Counted from the stretch's first letter, positions 35,573-46,500 are shown. The stretch: 64,000 nt of DNA from Spirochaetales bacterium (GCA_003247135.1 QKAW01000011.1:143621-207620), one strand, 5' to 3'. The notes: generated by a model not told the origin, from the sequence alone. Translations and numbers: made by a program.

Positions 35573-37306
35573 TTAAAGTGAAAATTTATTAATTGATTTT
35601 TCAAGCTCACAAATTAATTCTGTCATATTATGAGTATTCTCATTTATCATATCTGTAGATTCAGCAAAATTTGCTATACCCCTAGAAATCTGTTTCAGGG
35701 TTTGGAATATTTGATGAAATGCAGCAACTTGTTGCTCTGTTTTAAAGGATATACTACCGGCAAATTTATTGGTTGAGTAGGATTTATCCCTCAAACTATC
35801 CATTAATACCCTTAAATGCTCAGTTAGTTTTAAACCATCAGCAATTCTAATAGTACCTGTTTGGGATGTCTTTTTTAAAGACTCGGAAGACCCTTGAATT
35901 TCATTGATAAACTGCTTAATTTTAGCTGTGGAATCAACTGTGTTATCAGCTAATCTTCTAATTTCAGTAGCAACTATTTGAAAATTTTTACCCATATCTC
36001 CGGCGGCTGTTGCTTCCAATTCAGCATTAAATGCAATTATTTTAGTCTGGTGTGCAATACTAGTAATTATATTTACAACTTCCCATATACTTTTAATCTG
36101 TCCATTTAAAGTATCAATTAATTGTACAGTCTCCTGATCAGCTAATTTTATCATACCCATCTGGGTTTTATTCTGCTCTATTAATTTAACACCGGTATCA
36201 ACATCATTATTTATTTCAGTAGCCCTTAAATCTATCTCCTTTAGGTCCTGGGATATTTCACTGACAAGTTTTGTATTATCCTCCATTGTAGTAACAATCT
36301 CTTTAACAGAAGCTGCTTGTTCATTTGAAGTATTGGACATTTCATCAGACATCTTTGTTAAATTTCTTGATGCATCGGAAATAATATAATTACTAGACTG
36401 AATTCTTCTAATCATGGAGCCAACTTCTTTAAAAGATGTGTTTAGTAGATAAATAATATACTCCATCTCATCTTTTATTGTTGTACTGCTCTTCATGTTC
36501 AGGTTACCGGATGAAAAAGCTATAACATTTAAATTTGTAATTATTTTTTCCAGCTGAGATCTGTTGGATTTTGTAACAAAGGTACTCATAAAAAAGTTTG
36601 ATAAAATATTAATAATTGTTACACCTGCAATCTTAAATCTAAAAACAGTCATTGGATCCTTTAAATAGAGAGAACACTCAACTGTTAAATAGAGTAGAAG
36701 AGTTGTAAATATTACAGGTAATATAACAAAAAATAGGTTGTTGCTGGAAAAACTTAATCCAAAATGAGTTTTTTGTTTTAAATCTTCCTGGGTAAAATTT
36801 ACCTCCTGTTCCAGAGACTCGAGAATTGGCTGAATAATTTTTTCTGTTAAGTAATATGCATATAAACCAGCAATATAACTTCCATATAGAGCAAATAAAA
36901 CTGCAAGAATTGCCTGGAATCCACTTAACTTAAATTTAAAATATAAAATACAACCGGCAATAATTGTTCCTATTGCAACCCTTATGAACATTGCTAATGC
37001 CTGATTAAATGGAACTTTATGCAATTGTTTAAAAAGTGTTTTTTTCTCTTCAGAACTTTTGTTCTCTTTTTCTATGAGGATTAATGGTTTTTTAATTACT
37101 ATATAACTAAGAGGAAAGCCCATAAATACAACATCTAGTACTGCTACCGAAGATAGCATTATTAAAATCATTGGAATTTGCTCTTTAGGCATTCTAGTTA
37201 GTATTACTGCATAGGCCGCAGCTATAGGCAGACCAAAACCAATACCGGCCCTCTCAGTAAAATAGAACTTTTTTTTGAAATCCTTTATATCCATGTAACT
37301 CTCCAT
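35573..37306 (-). CDS. Methyl-accepting chemotaxis-like protein with divergent signalling tip
   Basis: 577 residues from the ATG at 37306; the ATG at 37294 (MDIKDF), 12 bases in and preceded by GGAGAG, is equally likely. About six membrane helices fill residues 20-255 without a large periplasmic domain, followed by a HAMP-like region and a long coiled coil (about 300-560). The signalling hairpin reads IIAFNAELEATAAGDMGKN, where typical receptors have [18 protein letters not shown]. Several contact positions for CheA/CheW therefore differ, so it may signal to a separate pathway. The stop lies three bases from the convergent TudS gene stop. Confidence 0.8.
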   Translation of the reverse strand: MESYMDIKDFKKKFYFTERAGIGFGLPIAAAYAVILTRMPKEQIPMILIMLSSVAVLDVVFMGFPLSYIVIKKPLILIEKENKSSEEKKTLFKQLHKVPFNQALAMFIRVAIGTIIAGCILYFKFKLSGFQAILAVLFALYGSYIAGLYAYYLTEKIIQPILESLEQEVNFTQEDLKQKTHFGLSFSSNNLFFVILPVIFTTLLLYLTVECSLYLKDPMTVFRFKIAGVTIINILSNFFMSTFVTKSNRSQLEKIITNLNVIAFSSGNLNMKSSTTIKDEMEYIIYLLNTSFKEVGSMIRRIQSSNYIISDASRNLTKMSDEMSNTSNEQAASVKEIVTTMEDNTKLVSEISQDLKEIDLRATEINNDVDTGVKLIEQNKTQMGMIKLADQETVQLIDTLNGQIKSIWEVVNIITSIAHQTKIIAFNAELEATAAGDMGKNFQIVATEIRRLADNTVDSTAKIKQFINEIQGSSESLKKTSQTGTIRIADGLKLTEHLRVLMDSLRDKSYSTNKFAGSISFKTEQQVAAFHQIFQTLKQISRGIANFAESTDMINENTHNMTELICELEKSINKFSL

Positions 37307-37365
37307 TACTTACATGATACCCTGAATTTATCATAAAATTCTATTATTTTATTTTTTTAATTAAC

Positions 37366-37383
37366 TCCGGGGAAATCCCCGGA
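37366..37383 (-). terminator. Hairpin downstream of the ABC exporter operon
   Basis: TCCGGGG (37366-37372) pairs with CCCCGGA (37377-37383) over a four-base loop. It lies 6 bases after the ABC exporter stop on the minus strand and is followed there by TTAATTAAAA, a weak T-run. It is the most GC-rich segment locally and probably ends the marR-ABC transcript. Confidence 0.6.
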
Positions 37384-37388
37384 ATAAT

Positions 37389-39263
37389 TTAACACAGTGA
37401 CTCTTCAGGTTCAAACTGGCTGTAGTATAGATCAGCATAAAATCCACCTTTTTCAAGAAGTTCATTATGTTTTCCTGTCTCTACAATATCACCATTGTTC
37501 ATTACTAAAATCAAATCTGCATTTTTAATAGTTGATAATCTATGGGCAATAACAAAACTTGTTCTGTTTTTCATTAAGTTATCCATTGCACTTTGAATTA
37601 ACAACTCGGTTCTGGTATCAATTGAACTTGTGGCTTCATCCAGAATAAGAATTTTGGGATCTGCTAAAATTGCTCTGGCAATAGTTAATAACTGTTTTTG
37701 TCCCTGGGAAATATTTGAAGTTTCCTCATTTAAAAGCATATTATAACCATCAGGTAGAGTATGTATAAAATGGTTTGCATGAGCAGACTTTGCTGCATCT
37801 TTTACTTCCTGATCTGTTGCCCCTTCCCTACCGAATCTGATATTTTCCATTATTGTATCGTTATTAAGCCAAGCATCCTGTAAAACCATTCCAAAGTTTT
37901 TTCGTAATGAATTTCTTGAGAATTTTTTTATACTCTCTCCATCAACAAATATATCCCCGGAGTTAAGATCATAAAACCTCATTAATAGTTTAACAATTGT
38001 TGTTTTACCTGCCCCTGTGGGACCAACTATAGCAATTTTCTGTCCAGGTTCAGCTACAGCAGAGAAGTTATTAATAATAGTTTTACCAGGCTCATAACCA
38101 AAATTTATATTTCTAAACTCAACATGGCCTTTAACACTATCCAGTGTAATAAAATTCTCTATATCCGGTGTTTCCTCTTCTTCATCCAGAAATTCGTAAA
38201 CTCTCTCTGCTGCTGCGGCGGTTTGCTGAAGAATATTACTCATATTTGAAATCTGCATTATTGGTCTGGTAAAATTATTTATATACTGGGTAAATGCCTG
38301 AATATCTCCAATTGTTATTATTCTTTTAACTGCAAGCCAACCACCAAGTATTGATATTCCTACATAACCAACATTTGAAATAAACCTCATCATTGGCATC
38401 ATCAGTCCTGAGAGGAATTGTGCTTTCCATGCGGAATTGTACAACTCATCATTACTTTTATTAAACTTATTAATGCTTTTTTCTTCATTGTTATAGGCTC
38501 TCATAACAAAATGTCCACTAAACATCTCTTCCACATGTCCATTAATATTTCCTAGAATTTTTTGCTGCTTTTTAAAATGAACCTGGGATTTTTTTACAAT
38601 AAATGCAACAAATACCATTGATAGTGGTAATATAAGAAGTGCTACCAGAGTCATCTGCCAGGAGATAGAAAACATCATAATCAGTACACCTATGACTGAA
38701 ACCAGGGATGTTATTATCTGGGTTAAACTCTGGCTAAGGGTCTGACTTATTGTATCTACATCATTTGTAATTCTGGATAAAACTTCTCCATGAGTTATTT
38801 TATCAAAATACTTTATTGGTATTCTGCTTATTTTATTTGATATATCCTTTCTAAAAACATAGGTAATATCTGTTGAGATTCTCGTCATAATTAACCCCAT
38901 TATAAGGTTAAAAAGTGATGCAACTAGATAAACTGTAAGTACAAAAAGGATAATGTTTCCTATATATTTAAAATCAACATCACCTCTACCGGAAAATTTT
39001 GCCATTAGACCTTCAAAGAGTTTTGTAGTTGCTTTTCCTAGAAGTTTAGGTCCAATTATTGTAAATGCAGTAGAAGAGACAGCAAGAATTAAAACAACAA
39101 AAAGTTTTAGTTTATACCTTTTCAGATTTGATAATAATCTTTTTATTGTATTTTTAAAATCCTTAGCCTTTTCACCTTTCATCATAGACTGTGGACCACC
39201 ACGATGGCCTCCCATCATTCCTCCACGTCTCTGTGTAGCACGGTTTACATTCATTCCCATCAT
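37389..39263 (-). CDS. ABC exporter subunit with canonical ATPase residues (MdlB/LmrD-like)
   Basis: 624 residues: a Met/Gly/Arg-rich N-terminus (GGMMGGHRGG), six membrane helices (about 55-345) and an ATPase domain (about 380-615). Walker A is GPTGAGKTT, signature ISQGQ, Walker B LILDEATSSID with catalytic Glu, and the switch His is present (IAHRLSTI). It pairs with the preceding gene, whose own Walker B and switch residues are degenerate, forming a heterodimeric exporter of the LmrCD/TM287-288 type, probably for drugs or lipids. The start overlaps the partner's stop by four bases. Confidence 0.9.
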   Translation of the reverse strand: MMGMNVNRATQRRGGMMGGHRGGPQSMMKGEKAKDFKNTIKRLLSNLKRYKLKLFVVLILAVSSTAFTIIGPKLLGKATTKLFEGLMAKFSGRGDVDFKYIGNIILFVLTVYLVASLFNLIMGLIMTRISTDITYVFRKDISNKISRIPIKYFDKITHGEVLSRITNDVDTISQTLSQSLTQIITSLVSVIGVLIMMFSISWQMTLVALLILPLSMVFVAFIVKKSQVHFKKQQKILGNINGHVEEMFSGHFVMRAYNNEEKSINKFNKSNDELYNSAWKAQFLSGLMMPMMRFISNVGYVGISILGGWLAVKRIITIGDIQAFTQYINNFTRPIMQISNMSNILQQTAAAAERVYEFLDEEEETPDIENFITLDSVKGHVEFRNINFGYEPGKTIINNFSAVAEPGQKIAIVGPTGAGKTTIVKLLMRFYDLNSGDIFVDGESIKKFSRNSLRKNFGMVLQDAWLNNDTIMENIRFGREGATDQEVKDAAKSAHANHFIHTLPDGYNMLLNEETSNISQGQKQLLTIARAILADPKILILDEATSSIDTRTELLIQSAMDNLMKNRTSFVIAHRLSTIKNADLILVMNNGDIVETGKHNELLEKGGFYADLYYSQFEPEESLC

Positions 39264-41305
39264 GCTAGTTCCTCCACTTCAAGTTGAGATAGAGCTATCT
39301 CTCTATACTCTATACAGCTTTCATATAACTCTTTATGGCTACCTTTACCAACAATTCTACCTTGATCCAGAACAATTATTTGATCAGCCCCCATTATTGT
39401 AGAAACTCTTTGGGCAATAATGATAACTGTACTGTTGGAAGTTTTCTCTTTTAAATTTTTTCTTATTTTCGCATCTGTCTTTAAATCCAGGGCTGAGAAT
39501 GTATCATCAAAAAGATAAACAGGGAATTCTTTAACAAAGGATCTGGCAATTGATAGCCTCTGTTTCTGCCCACCAGAAATATTAACTCCACCCTGTGATA
39601 TTTCAGCATCAAAACCACCATCTTTAGTATTAATAAACTCCATAGCCTGGGCATACTCTGCAGCTTTAACAAGTCTCTCTCTATCAGCATCAGAATCTGC
39701 ATACTTCAGATTTGTCTCAATTGTCCCTGAAAAAAGTGTTGTTCTTTGTGGTACATAACCAAGATTATCCCGAAGTTCCTTCTGTTTAATATCTTTAATA
39801 TTTACTCCATCTATTAATATTTCCCCGGATGTTACATCGTAGAATCTTGGAATTAAATTAATTAAAGTCGACTTACCTGAACCCGTTGATCCAATAATTG
39901 CTGTGGTTTTTCCAGGTTCCGCAATAAAATCAATATTATTAATAACATTTTCATCTGCACCCGGATATTTGAAGGAGACATTTTTAAACTCTATAGTCCC
40001 CCTTTTCTCTCCAGATAATTTTAATGGTTTAACTGGGTCGATTATTGTTAACTCTGTTTCAAGAACTTCGGTTATCCTGTTTGCAGAAATTGTCCCTCTG
40101 GGAATAAAGATAAAAATACTTGAGAGCATAAAAAATGCCATAATAATCTGCATGGAGTACTGCATAAATGCCATCATATCCCCTATCATCATTGTAGAAG
40201 CTGCAACTTCCTTTGCTCCAACCCAGATAATTGCAACAGATACAACATTCATAATTAGCATCATCATTGGCATCATAACAACCATTACACGATTAACAAA
40301 AAGATTTGTACTTGTCAGTTCAGTATTTGTTTTATCAAATCTTCTGTTTTCTGAATCCTGACGGTTAAATGCTCTAATAACTAATAGGCCTGTTAATCTC
40401 TCTCTTGATACAAGGTTTAGCTTGTCTACCAGTTTCTGGATTAGTTGAAATTTTGGAAGTGCAACTTTCATAACTGTAACAATTAAAGCTAGTAAAACCA
40501 GCAGTGCCAGACCGATTATCCATGCCATAGATGGAGCACTTCTAACTGCTTTTACAACACCCCCAATCCCAATTATTGGTGCATAAAGAACCATTTTCAT
40601 CATCATGTAAATAACAGTCTGAATTTGTGTTATGTCATTTGTAGATCTGGTTATTAATGATGCTGTAGAAAATTTATCAAACTCAACACCAGAAAAATTT
40701 TCAACTTTTTCAAAAACCATAGTTCTTAAATTTCTGGAAAGACCTGTGGCTGTTTTAGATGCAAAATATCCTGAAAAAATTGTAGCAAATGCTGATATTA
40801 GTGTAAAAATTATCATTATAAAACCAGTTTTCAGAATATAACTACTCTGCTTTTTATTCAGGTCTACTCCAAGAAATTTATACTCCATGGTAATAGCATA
40901 TATTCCAGCCTGTAAAATTATTGAATCATCAATTGTCCCAAAATCAGTTACACCTCTTCTTCCAAGGTAAGCTTTACTTAAATCAGAAGCAAAAAGTGCT
41001 TTATCGAAATCTGCATCATTATTAATTTCATAAACACTGAAATTATTCATATCTTTAACAGAGTAGTTTTCACTGAAAATTCTAACAGATTCATTACTAA
41101 GAGAGTTTTTAAGAGTTTCTACTTCACTAACTCTGATAACTTCTGGTACTGCTTCCTCAATACCACTCTGCTGTAGACCAATATTTACTATTTTTGACAT
41201 ATAACCGGGTAGAGCCAACTCCATATTTGCCTGTAAAAACAGCAGTAAAGAACACATAATTATAAAAACTATGTAAGGTTTTAAATATTTAAATATCTTT
41301 ATCAT
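39260..41305 (-). CDS. ABC exporter subunit with degenerate ATPase site (MdlA/LmrC-like)
   Basis: 681 residues. Six membrane helices with a roughly 100-residue insertion between the first two (about 40-145), then an ATPase domain (about 430-670). Walker A GSTGSGKST and signature ISGGQ are intact, but Walker B is YLFDDTFSALD (Asp in place of the catalytic Glu) and the switch His is Gln (IIAQRVSTI). This is the standard asymmetry of heterodimeric exporters: one site binds ATP without hydrolysing it well. It overlaps marR by four bases, so it should be regulated by it. Confidence 0.9.
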   Translation of the reverse strand: MIKIFKYLKPYIVFIIMCSLLLFLQANMELALPGYMSKIVNIGLQQSGIEEAVPEVIRVSEVETLKNSLSNESVRIFSENYSVKDMNNFSVYEINNDADFDKALFASDLSKAYLGRRGVTDFGTIDDSIILQAGIYAITMEYKFLGVDLNKKQSSYILKTGFIMIIFTLISAFATIFSGYFASKTATGLSRNLRTMVFEKVENFSGVEFDKFSTASLITRSTNDITQIQTVIYMMMKMVLYAPIIGIGGVVKAVRSAPSMAWIIGLALLVLLALIVTVMKVALPKFQLIQKLVDKLNLVSRERLTGLLVIRAFNRQDSENRRFDKTNTELTSTNLFVNRVMVVMMPMMMLIMNVVSVAIIWVGAKEVAASTMMIGDMMAFMQYSMQIIMAFFMLSSIFIFIPRGTISANRITEVLETELTIIDPVKPLKLSGEKRGTIEFKNVSFKYPGADENVINNIDFIAEPGKTTAIIGSTGSGKSTLINLIPRFYDVTSGEILIDGVNIKDIKQKELRDNLGYVPQRTTLFSGTIETNLKYADSDADRERLVKAAEYAQAMEFINTKDGGFDAEISQGGVNISGGQKQRLSIARSFVKEFPVYLFDDTFSALDLKTDAKIRKNLKEKTSNSTVIIIAQRVSTIMGADQIIVLDQGRIVGKGSHKELYESCIEYREIALSQLEVEELA

Positions 41306-41754
41306 AAATTCTCCTGTTCTCCTAATGTTGTAAAATATGTATAGGTTTTATCCAGTAATTCAGATAATTTTTCGCTATCACTATCCCCTAGGATTTCTGA
41401 AAGTCCTATACACTTTTTTAGAAAATCATCTTTCATGGATTTTACAAGTTCTTTTGCATTATCAGAAATTAGAATTCTAACTTTTCTTCTGTCTTTTTTA
41501 CTATGAACACGTTCAACAAAACCTTTCTGTTCCATTGATGTAATTTTCTGAGTAATTGTAGGGGTTGAGACATTTAATTTTTTACTTAAATCTGTAGTAA
41601 AAACCCCATCGGGATTCTCCTTTAACATAGAAGTTAAAAGAAAAAGAGTATGTATTTCACTTGGATGCAGACCATACTCACACTGGTTATGAACTTTTAG
41701 TTTTTTAAATTGAATTAGAGATCTCATTATCTCTCTTCCACTACTTTCATTCAA
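41302..41754 (-). CDS. MarR family transcriptional regulator
   Basis: 150 residues, winged helix-turn-helix (STPTITQKITSMEQKGFVERVHSKKDRRKVRILIS). The start is TTG at 41754, chosen because AGGAGG lies seven bases upstream (plus 41761-41766); the first in-frame ATG, at 41727, has no such site. As first gene of the operon with the ABC exporter, it probably represses its own promoter and responds to a transported compound. A symmetrical operator-like sequence overlaps the ribosome binding site. Confidence 0.88.
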   Translation of the reverse strand: MNESSGREIMRSLIQFKKLKVHNQCEYGLHPSEIHTLFLLTSMLKENPDGVFTTDLSKKLNVSTPTITQKITSMEQKGFVERVHSKKDRRKVRILISDNAKELVKSMKDDFLKKCIGLSEILGDSDSEKLSELLDKTYTYFTTLGEQENL

Positions 41755-41802
41755 TAGGTAGCCTCCTAAATAAATAGCCTTATTAATTGTTAGGCTACCT
41801 AA
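41755..41802. promoter_or_regulatory. Candidate MarR operator upstream of marR
   Basis: TAGGTAGCCT (41755-41764) is perfectly repeated in inverted form as AGGCTACCTA (41792-41801), 27 bases apart. The distal half is itself the palindrome TTAGGctaCCTAA (41790-41802). The proximal half covers the ribosome binding site and adjoins the TTG start. Family regulators usually bind short inverted repeats of this kind. Confidence 0.55.
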
Positions 41803-41826
41803 ATATAAGCAGACTTAACTGTTTTG

Positions 41827-42321
41827 TCAAGAGAACTTTTTATTAATCAACAGCAATCGAAAATCAAATTCTAGCTGAAAGTACTCTGAATTCATGTGCT
41901 GACAGAGTGAATAAAATTCCCTGTTATGCTCCTTTACCTTCAAATGTGCTAATTCATGTACAACTATCATATTAAGAAATTCTATTGATATATTTTTAAA
42001 AATTGATGAAATAACTATTTCGTTTTTACTTTTAACTCTTCTTCCCTGTATTTTGGATACTGATTTATTTAGACCCAGGGCTCCATAAACTTGCTCTACA
42101 CGATCACAATAGCCTGCTTTATGTACAGGAGAAGCTCGTTTCATAAAAGTTTTTTTAATACTGTTTACATAATCATAAAGTAAACTATCACTATTAATTT
42201 CGTGTGAGTCAGAGTATTTCTTTTCAAGATATATACCTAGTCTGTTACTGTTAATAAGAGTTTTTACACTTTCAATAGTTGCTTCAGAGTAGCCATTTAA
42301 CAGGGTTAAATCAAAATTCAT
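41827..42321 (-). CDS. YgjP/WLM-like zinc metalloprotease (M48-type HExxH protein)
   Basis: 164 residues. The motif VVHELAHLKVKEHNREFY contains HExxH with a downstream His, and the region before it (KSKNEIVISSIF) matches the YgjP-like family. These are small cytoplasmic metal-dependent hydrolases of unclear role. The gene is a single unit, divergent from the RND operon, with its own candidate leaderless promoter. Confidence 0.75.
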   Translation of the reverse strand: MNFDLTLLNGYSEATIESVKTLINSNRLGIYLEKKYSDSHEINSDSLLYDYVNSIKKTFMKRASPVHKAGYCDRVEQVYGALGLNKSVSKIQGRRVKSKNEIVISSIFKNISIEFLNMIVVHELAHLKVKEHNREFYSLCQHMNSEYFQLEFDFRLLLINKKFS

Positions 42322-42356
42322 AATTAAAATATATTGGGATTAATTGGCGAATGCAA
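42322..42356 (-). promoter_or_regulatory. Putative leaderless promoter of the YgjP-like gene
   Basis: On the minus strand, TTGCAT (plus 42351-42356), a 17-base spacer, TATATT (plus 42328-42333), then six bases to the ATG at 42321. No Shine-Dalgarno sequence. Confidence 0.5.
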
Positions 42357-42409
42357 TGAGTTAAGATTAAAACTATGAGAAAGTTAATAAAATGTTAATA
42401 ATCTTATTA

Positions 42410-42444
42410 TTGATCATCGAGTCTAATAGATACATAATTAATAT
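42410..42444 (+). promoter_or_regulatory. Putative leaderless promoter of the RND efflux operon
   Basis: TTGATC (42410-42415), 17-base spacer, CATAAT (42433-42438), then six bases to the ATG at 42445. No Shine-Dalgarno sequence. Spaced like the divergent promoter of the YgjP-like gene. Confidence 0.5.
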
Positions 42445-43500
42445 ATGAAGAAGTTTTTTGATTTTAGAGTATTTGCTCTATTACTTTTGGTTAGCCTGGC
42501 AATTTTAGTAGTTATACAGAGTAAAAATAGGACAGAGGAAGAAAAAACTGAAATTTTACTCCCTGTAACAACAATGAAACCAGCTTTTGGTGATTTGAAG
42601 AAGTTTTACACTCTTAACGGATATCTGGAATCAAACGATGTTGTGACTGTACTACCAAAAGTATCGGGAAATTTAAAGGAGTTAAAACTTCAAGTTGGGG
42701 ATTATGTAAAAAAGGATCAGATAATAGGTGTTGTAGATAGTGAGCAGCTATTACTCAGTACTTCACAGGCAGAGACCGCCTACCTTAATTCCAAAGACAC
42801 TTATGAAAGACAAGCTCTGCTTTATGAATCCAAAGCAACAAGTAAACAGAATTATGAGCAGGCAAAAACTATATACGAGGCTAACAAAGCACAATATGAG
42901 TTAGCGAACCTTCAACTCGGGTATTCAAAAATTAAAGCTCCAATAACAGGAACTATACTCCAGGTTCATTCTACAGAGGGAGCATTAGTCTCTCCAGGAG
43001 TTCCTATAATAACCATTGGAACACTTGATGATCTGATAATGAAAGTAAATATTCCGGAAAAGTATTATGAATATTTTTATATACAGGATAATAATATGAA
43101 AATTGAACTTCTTAGACCAGATTATCCATATAAAACCTATAATGCAAAAATTAGATATATATCTCCAGTTATAAACCCTAGAACCATGAGTTTTGAAGCT
43201 GTATGCGACTTTAGCGAAACACCTGAAATGCTTAGGCCCGGAATGTTTATGAAGGCAACCTTTGTTTTAGACGAAAAAAAAGATATATACTTTCTTCCAG
43301 TAGAGTGCGTTAACGATAACAAGGCATGGTATGTTGATCTGGAAACTAACAGAGCCCATAAAATTGATATTACCCAGGGTTTTGTAAATGATGATTTTAT
43401 CCAAATCCAGGAGGATTTAAAGGACTTAACATTTATTAAAGAAGGATTCTACTTTTTGTCTGAGAATCAGGAAGTAAATATATTAGAGGTTCAGAAATAA
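42445..43500 (+). CDS. RND efflux periplasmic adaptor (membrane fusion protein)
   Basis: 351 residues. One N-terminal membrane anchor (about 6-24), then the HlyD/AcrA order: barrel-sandwich/lipoyl half (NGYLESNDVVTVLPKVSGNLKEL), coiled-coil hairpin (about 110-160, TSQAETAYLNSKDTYERQ), second lipoyl half (KAPITGTILQVHSTEGALV) and the beta-barrel domain. It links the RND pump to the TolC-like channel in this operon. Its stop overlaps the pump start by one base (TAATG). Confidence 0.92.
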   Translation: MKKFFDFRVFALLLLVSLAILVVIQSKNRTEEEKTEILLPVTTMKPAFGDLKKFYTLNGYLESNDVVTVLPKVSGNLKELKLQVGDYVKKDQIIGVVDSEQLLLSTSQAETAYLNSKDTYERQALLYESKATSKQNYEQAKTIYEANKAQYELANLQLGYSKIKAPITGTILQVHSTEGALVSPGVPIITIGTLDDLIMKVNIPEKYYEYFYIQDNNMKIELLRPDYPYKTYNAKIRYISPVINPRTMSFEAVCDFSETPEMLRPGMFMKATFVLDEKKDIYFLPVECVNDNKAWYVDLETNRAHKIDITQGFVNDDFIQIQEDLKDLTFIKEGFYFLSENQEVNILEVQK

Positions 43501-46500
43501 TGAAGTTATCTGATTACTCAATAAAACATCCCGTTATTATAACAATAGGATTAATAACAGCTGTTGTATTCAGTTTAATAGCATACAATAACCTATCTGC
43601 TCAATTTTTACCTGATATAACCCAACCCCAGGCTTTTATCATAACAACCTACCCGGGGGTAAGTGCTAAAAGAGTTGAAAAGGAAGTTAGTAAAAAAGTT
43701 GCAGATGCTTTAGTAACAATACCGGGAATAAAAGATATGACTACAGATTCAAGAGACTCTGTATCTGTTGTTCAGTTAACTTTTTCAGAAAGTGAAAATG
43801 TTGAGACCCTACTTCCTGTAATAAGAGAAAAACTCAATATTATTGGAGATTCCCTACCAAAGGATATTTCTGCAGCACCGGAAATTCATGTATCCTCTGT
43901 GGCAACCTATCTTCCAATTATGACATTTGCTATTGAATCTGATGTAGATCTGCTGGAGTTGACAAAATATGCAGAAGATACAATTGTTCCATCTCTTTTT
44001 AGTGTGCAGGATGTAAGTAAAGTTCTTGTCCATGGAGGTAAATATAATGAAGTTGAAATTAAACTTCACCTGGAAAAACTTAATGCAAAGGGAATTTCCG
44101 TTTTAAATATTAGAGAAATAATTGGAAGCAGCAATGTTTCAATACCATCTGGAACAGAGTTTTATCAGGACAGTGAAGTAAACATAAGAACAAGCGGAGA
44201 ATTTTCCTCCATTTCAGAGATAGAAAATTTAATTGTAGGTTACAAAGATGGAGGAGCAATCTATTTAAAGGATTTAGCAACTATATCTGTTGTAACTACA
44301 GCACCCGATGTTTATATAACCAGTAATGGTCAAGAGGTTCCTTTTATCGAAGTTTTTAGACGTGAAGGTGGAGATGTTCTTGGAATTATCGATGGAGTAA
44401 AAGAAAAACTTCAAAGAATGCAGGAGCAGACTAAAGGGAAACTCAATTTTGAGATTATTAAAGATGATAGTAAAATTACCGAAAAAAGTATCTCCTCAGT
44501 TATTCAGTCAGCTATAATGGGAACGATACTTGCAATACTGGTAATTCTTCTATTTTTGCATAATTTTAAAGCTACTGTAATAATTGGAATCTCTATTCCT
44601 TTGAGTATTTTACTTACATTTATTGGTTTTTACTTTTCAGGAGTAACACTAAATATTCTATCTCTATCAGGGATGACTGTAGCCCTGGGAATGCTAGTTG
44701 ACCCATCAATTGTTGTACTTGAAAATATTCATAACAAACTGGAAGCTGGTCTAATCCCATCAGAGGCATCTTCTGTAGGAGCCGGGGAAGTTGGTGGTGC
44801 TGTTATTGCCTCAGCCACAACATCTATTTGTGTATTCGCTCCATTACTTTTTCTAACTGGTGTAGTTGGTATTTTTATGGGTGGAGTTGCAAAAACCATG
44901 ATATTTGCATTAACAGCTTCGGTTATGGTTGCACTACTGGTTCTGCCTTTTTTGACATCCAAATTGATGAAAAAAAGTAAACACTCAGGTATAACCGGAA
45001 AGCTTTCCGATAAAATTGGATCTTTAATATCAAAACTAGATATAGTTTATAGAAAAACCCTAGAAGGTTCATTAAAACACGGTAAGTTTATTATTTTTTT
45101 TGTTATCTCAATATTTATTATTTCATTAATCTCTTTAACTACAATGGGAACTTCATTTATCCCTTCTGTTGATTCTGGGGAGTTTGAAATTGAGATGAGC
45201 TATCCTGATGGTTTTGGCCTGGAAAAATCACTGGAAAAATCCAGACAGATAGAACAAATTGTACTGGAAACAGTTCCGGAAATTACAACAAGTCTTATAG
45301 TAACCAATAAATCTTCAGCAACCGGGTACTTCTCTCTAATTGATAAAAAAATGAGAGATAGAGATGTATTTAAAGTTATTGAGGTTTTGCAATCTACCCT
45401 AACCCCTAAAGTAATTGATGCTGAGATTAAAGTACGTAATGCAGGTATGGATTCAGTTATGGCTTTAGCAACCGGAGGGCAAGGATTTATTATTGATGTT
45501 AAGGGTAATAACCTGGATGAACTTGAAATTGCAGGTAACCAGATTGAGCACATTTTATCTATGGATAGTGCAGTTATAAGTACTGAGATGAGTCTAAACA
45601 GTAACAGAAAAGAGATTGTTTCCAATTTAATGCTCGATAAAATGGGCTCCCTTGGCATAACCCCTTATGAAGCTGCAATTACTACCAGACTTCTTTTTAA
45701 TGGAGATAAAATAGGAACATTCTCTTCAGGGAATGAAGATATGGATATAAGAATTCTATCAGACCTCCATGGTAATCCAATAACCAGCGAAACCTTTGAG
45801 ACTATGACAATTGTATCCCGAAATGGAGAAAATGTTAATTTTAGTACCTTTTCCACAATGGAAGTAGTTCCTACACTGGATAATATAAAAACAACAGACA
45901 GAATATACTCATTAAAAGTCATGGGTCTTTTAAATACCAGTGAAACCGGAGCAATAAGTAGCAGAATGAGGGAGAGTTTAAGTAAAATTGATTTCCCTAT
46001 TGGTATTGAGTGGAGTATTGGTGGTTCAGCAGGTCTCTGGAGCGACTCTCTGGCCTCACTTCTTCTTGTTCTGGGTGTTGCAATATTTTTAGTTTATGTT
46101 GTAATGGTTATTCAGTTTGAAAGATTTGTACAGCCTTTAATAATTATGGCATCTATTCCATTTTGTCTAATAGGAGTAATTTTCGGTTTAAAAATATTTG
46201 GATCAAATCTTTCTCTTATCTCATTTCTTGCCCTCATCTCTCTTGGAGGAATAGTTGTAAATAATGCTATTGTTTTAATAGATTACATAAATTTCCTTAG
46301 AAAAGAGAAAGGATACAAGTTAATGGATGCTATTATTGAAGGGGGAAGTTCGAGAATTCAACCAATATTAATGACAACTTTAACTACAATGCTTGGTGTT
46401 ATTCCAATGGCTACTGGAACTGGTGAAGGTGCTGATATGTATGCTCCTTTAGGACAGGCAATCTTCGGAGGTTTAATTACCTCAACTCTTATTACTTTAA

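Noticed and set aside
39260..41305. ABC exporter gene as inactivated because of its Asp/Gln ATPase residues
   Set aside because: This asymmetry is normal for heterodimeric exporters, and the partner gene carries the intact residues.
44729..45922. Minus-strand open frames within the RND pump gene
   Set aside because: Shadows of the pump reading frame; no start signals or recognisable products.
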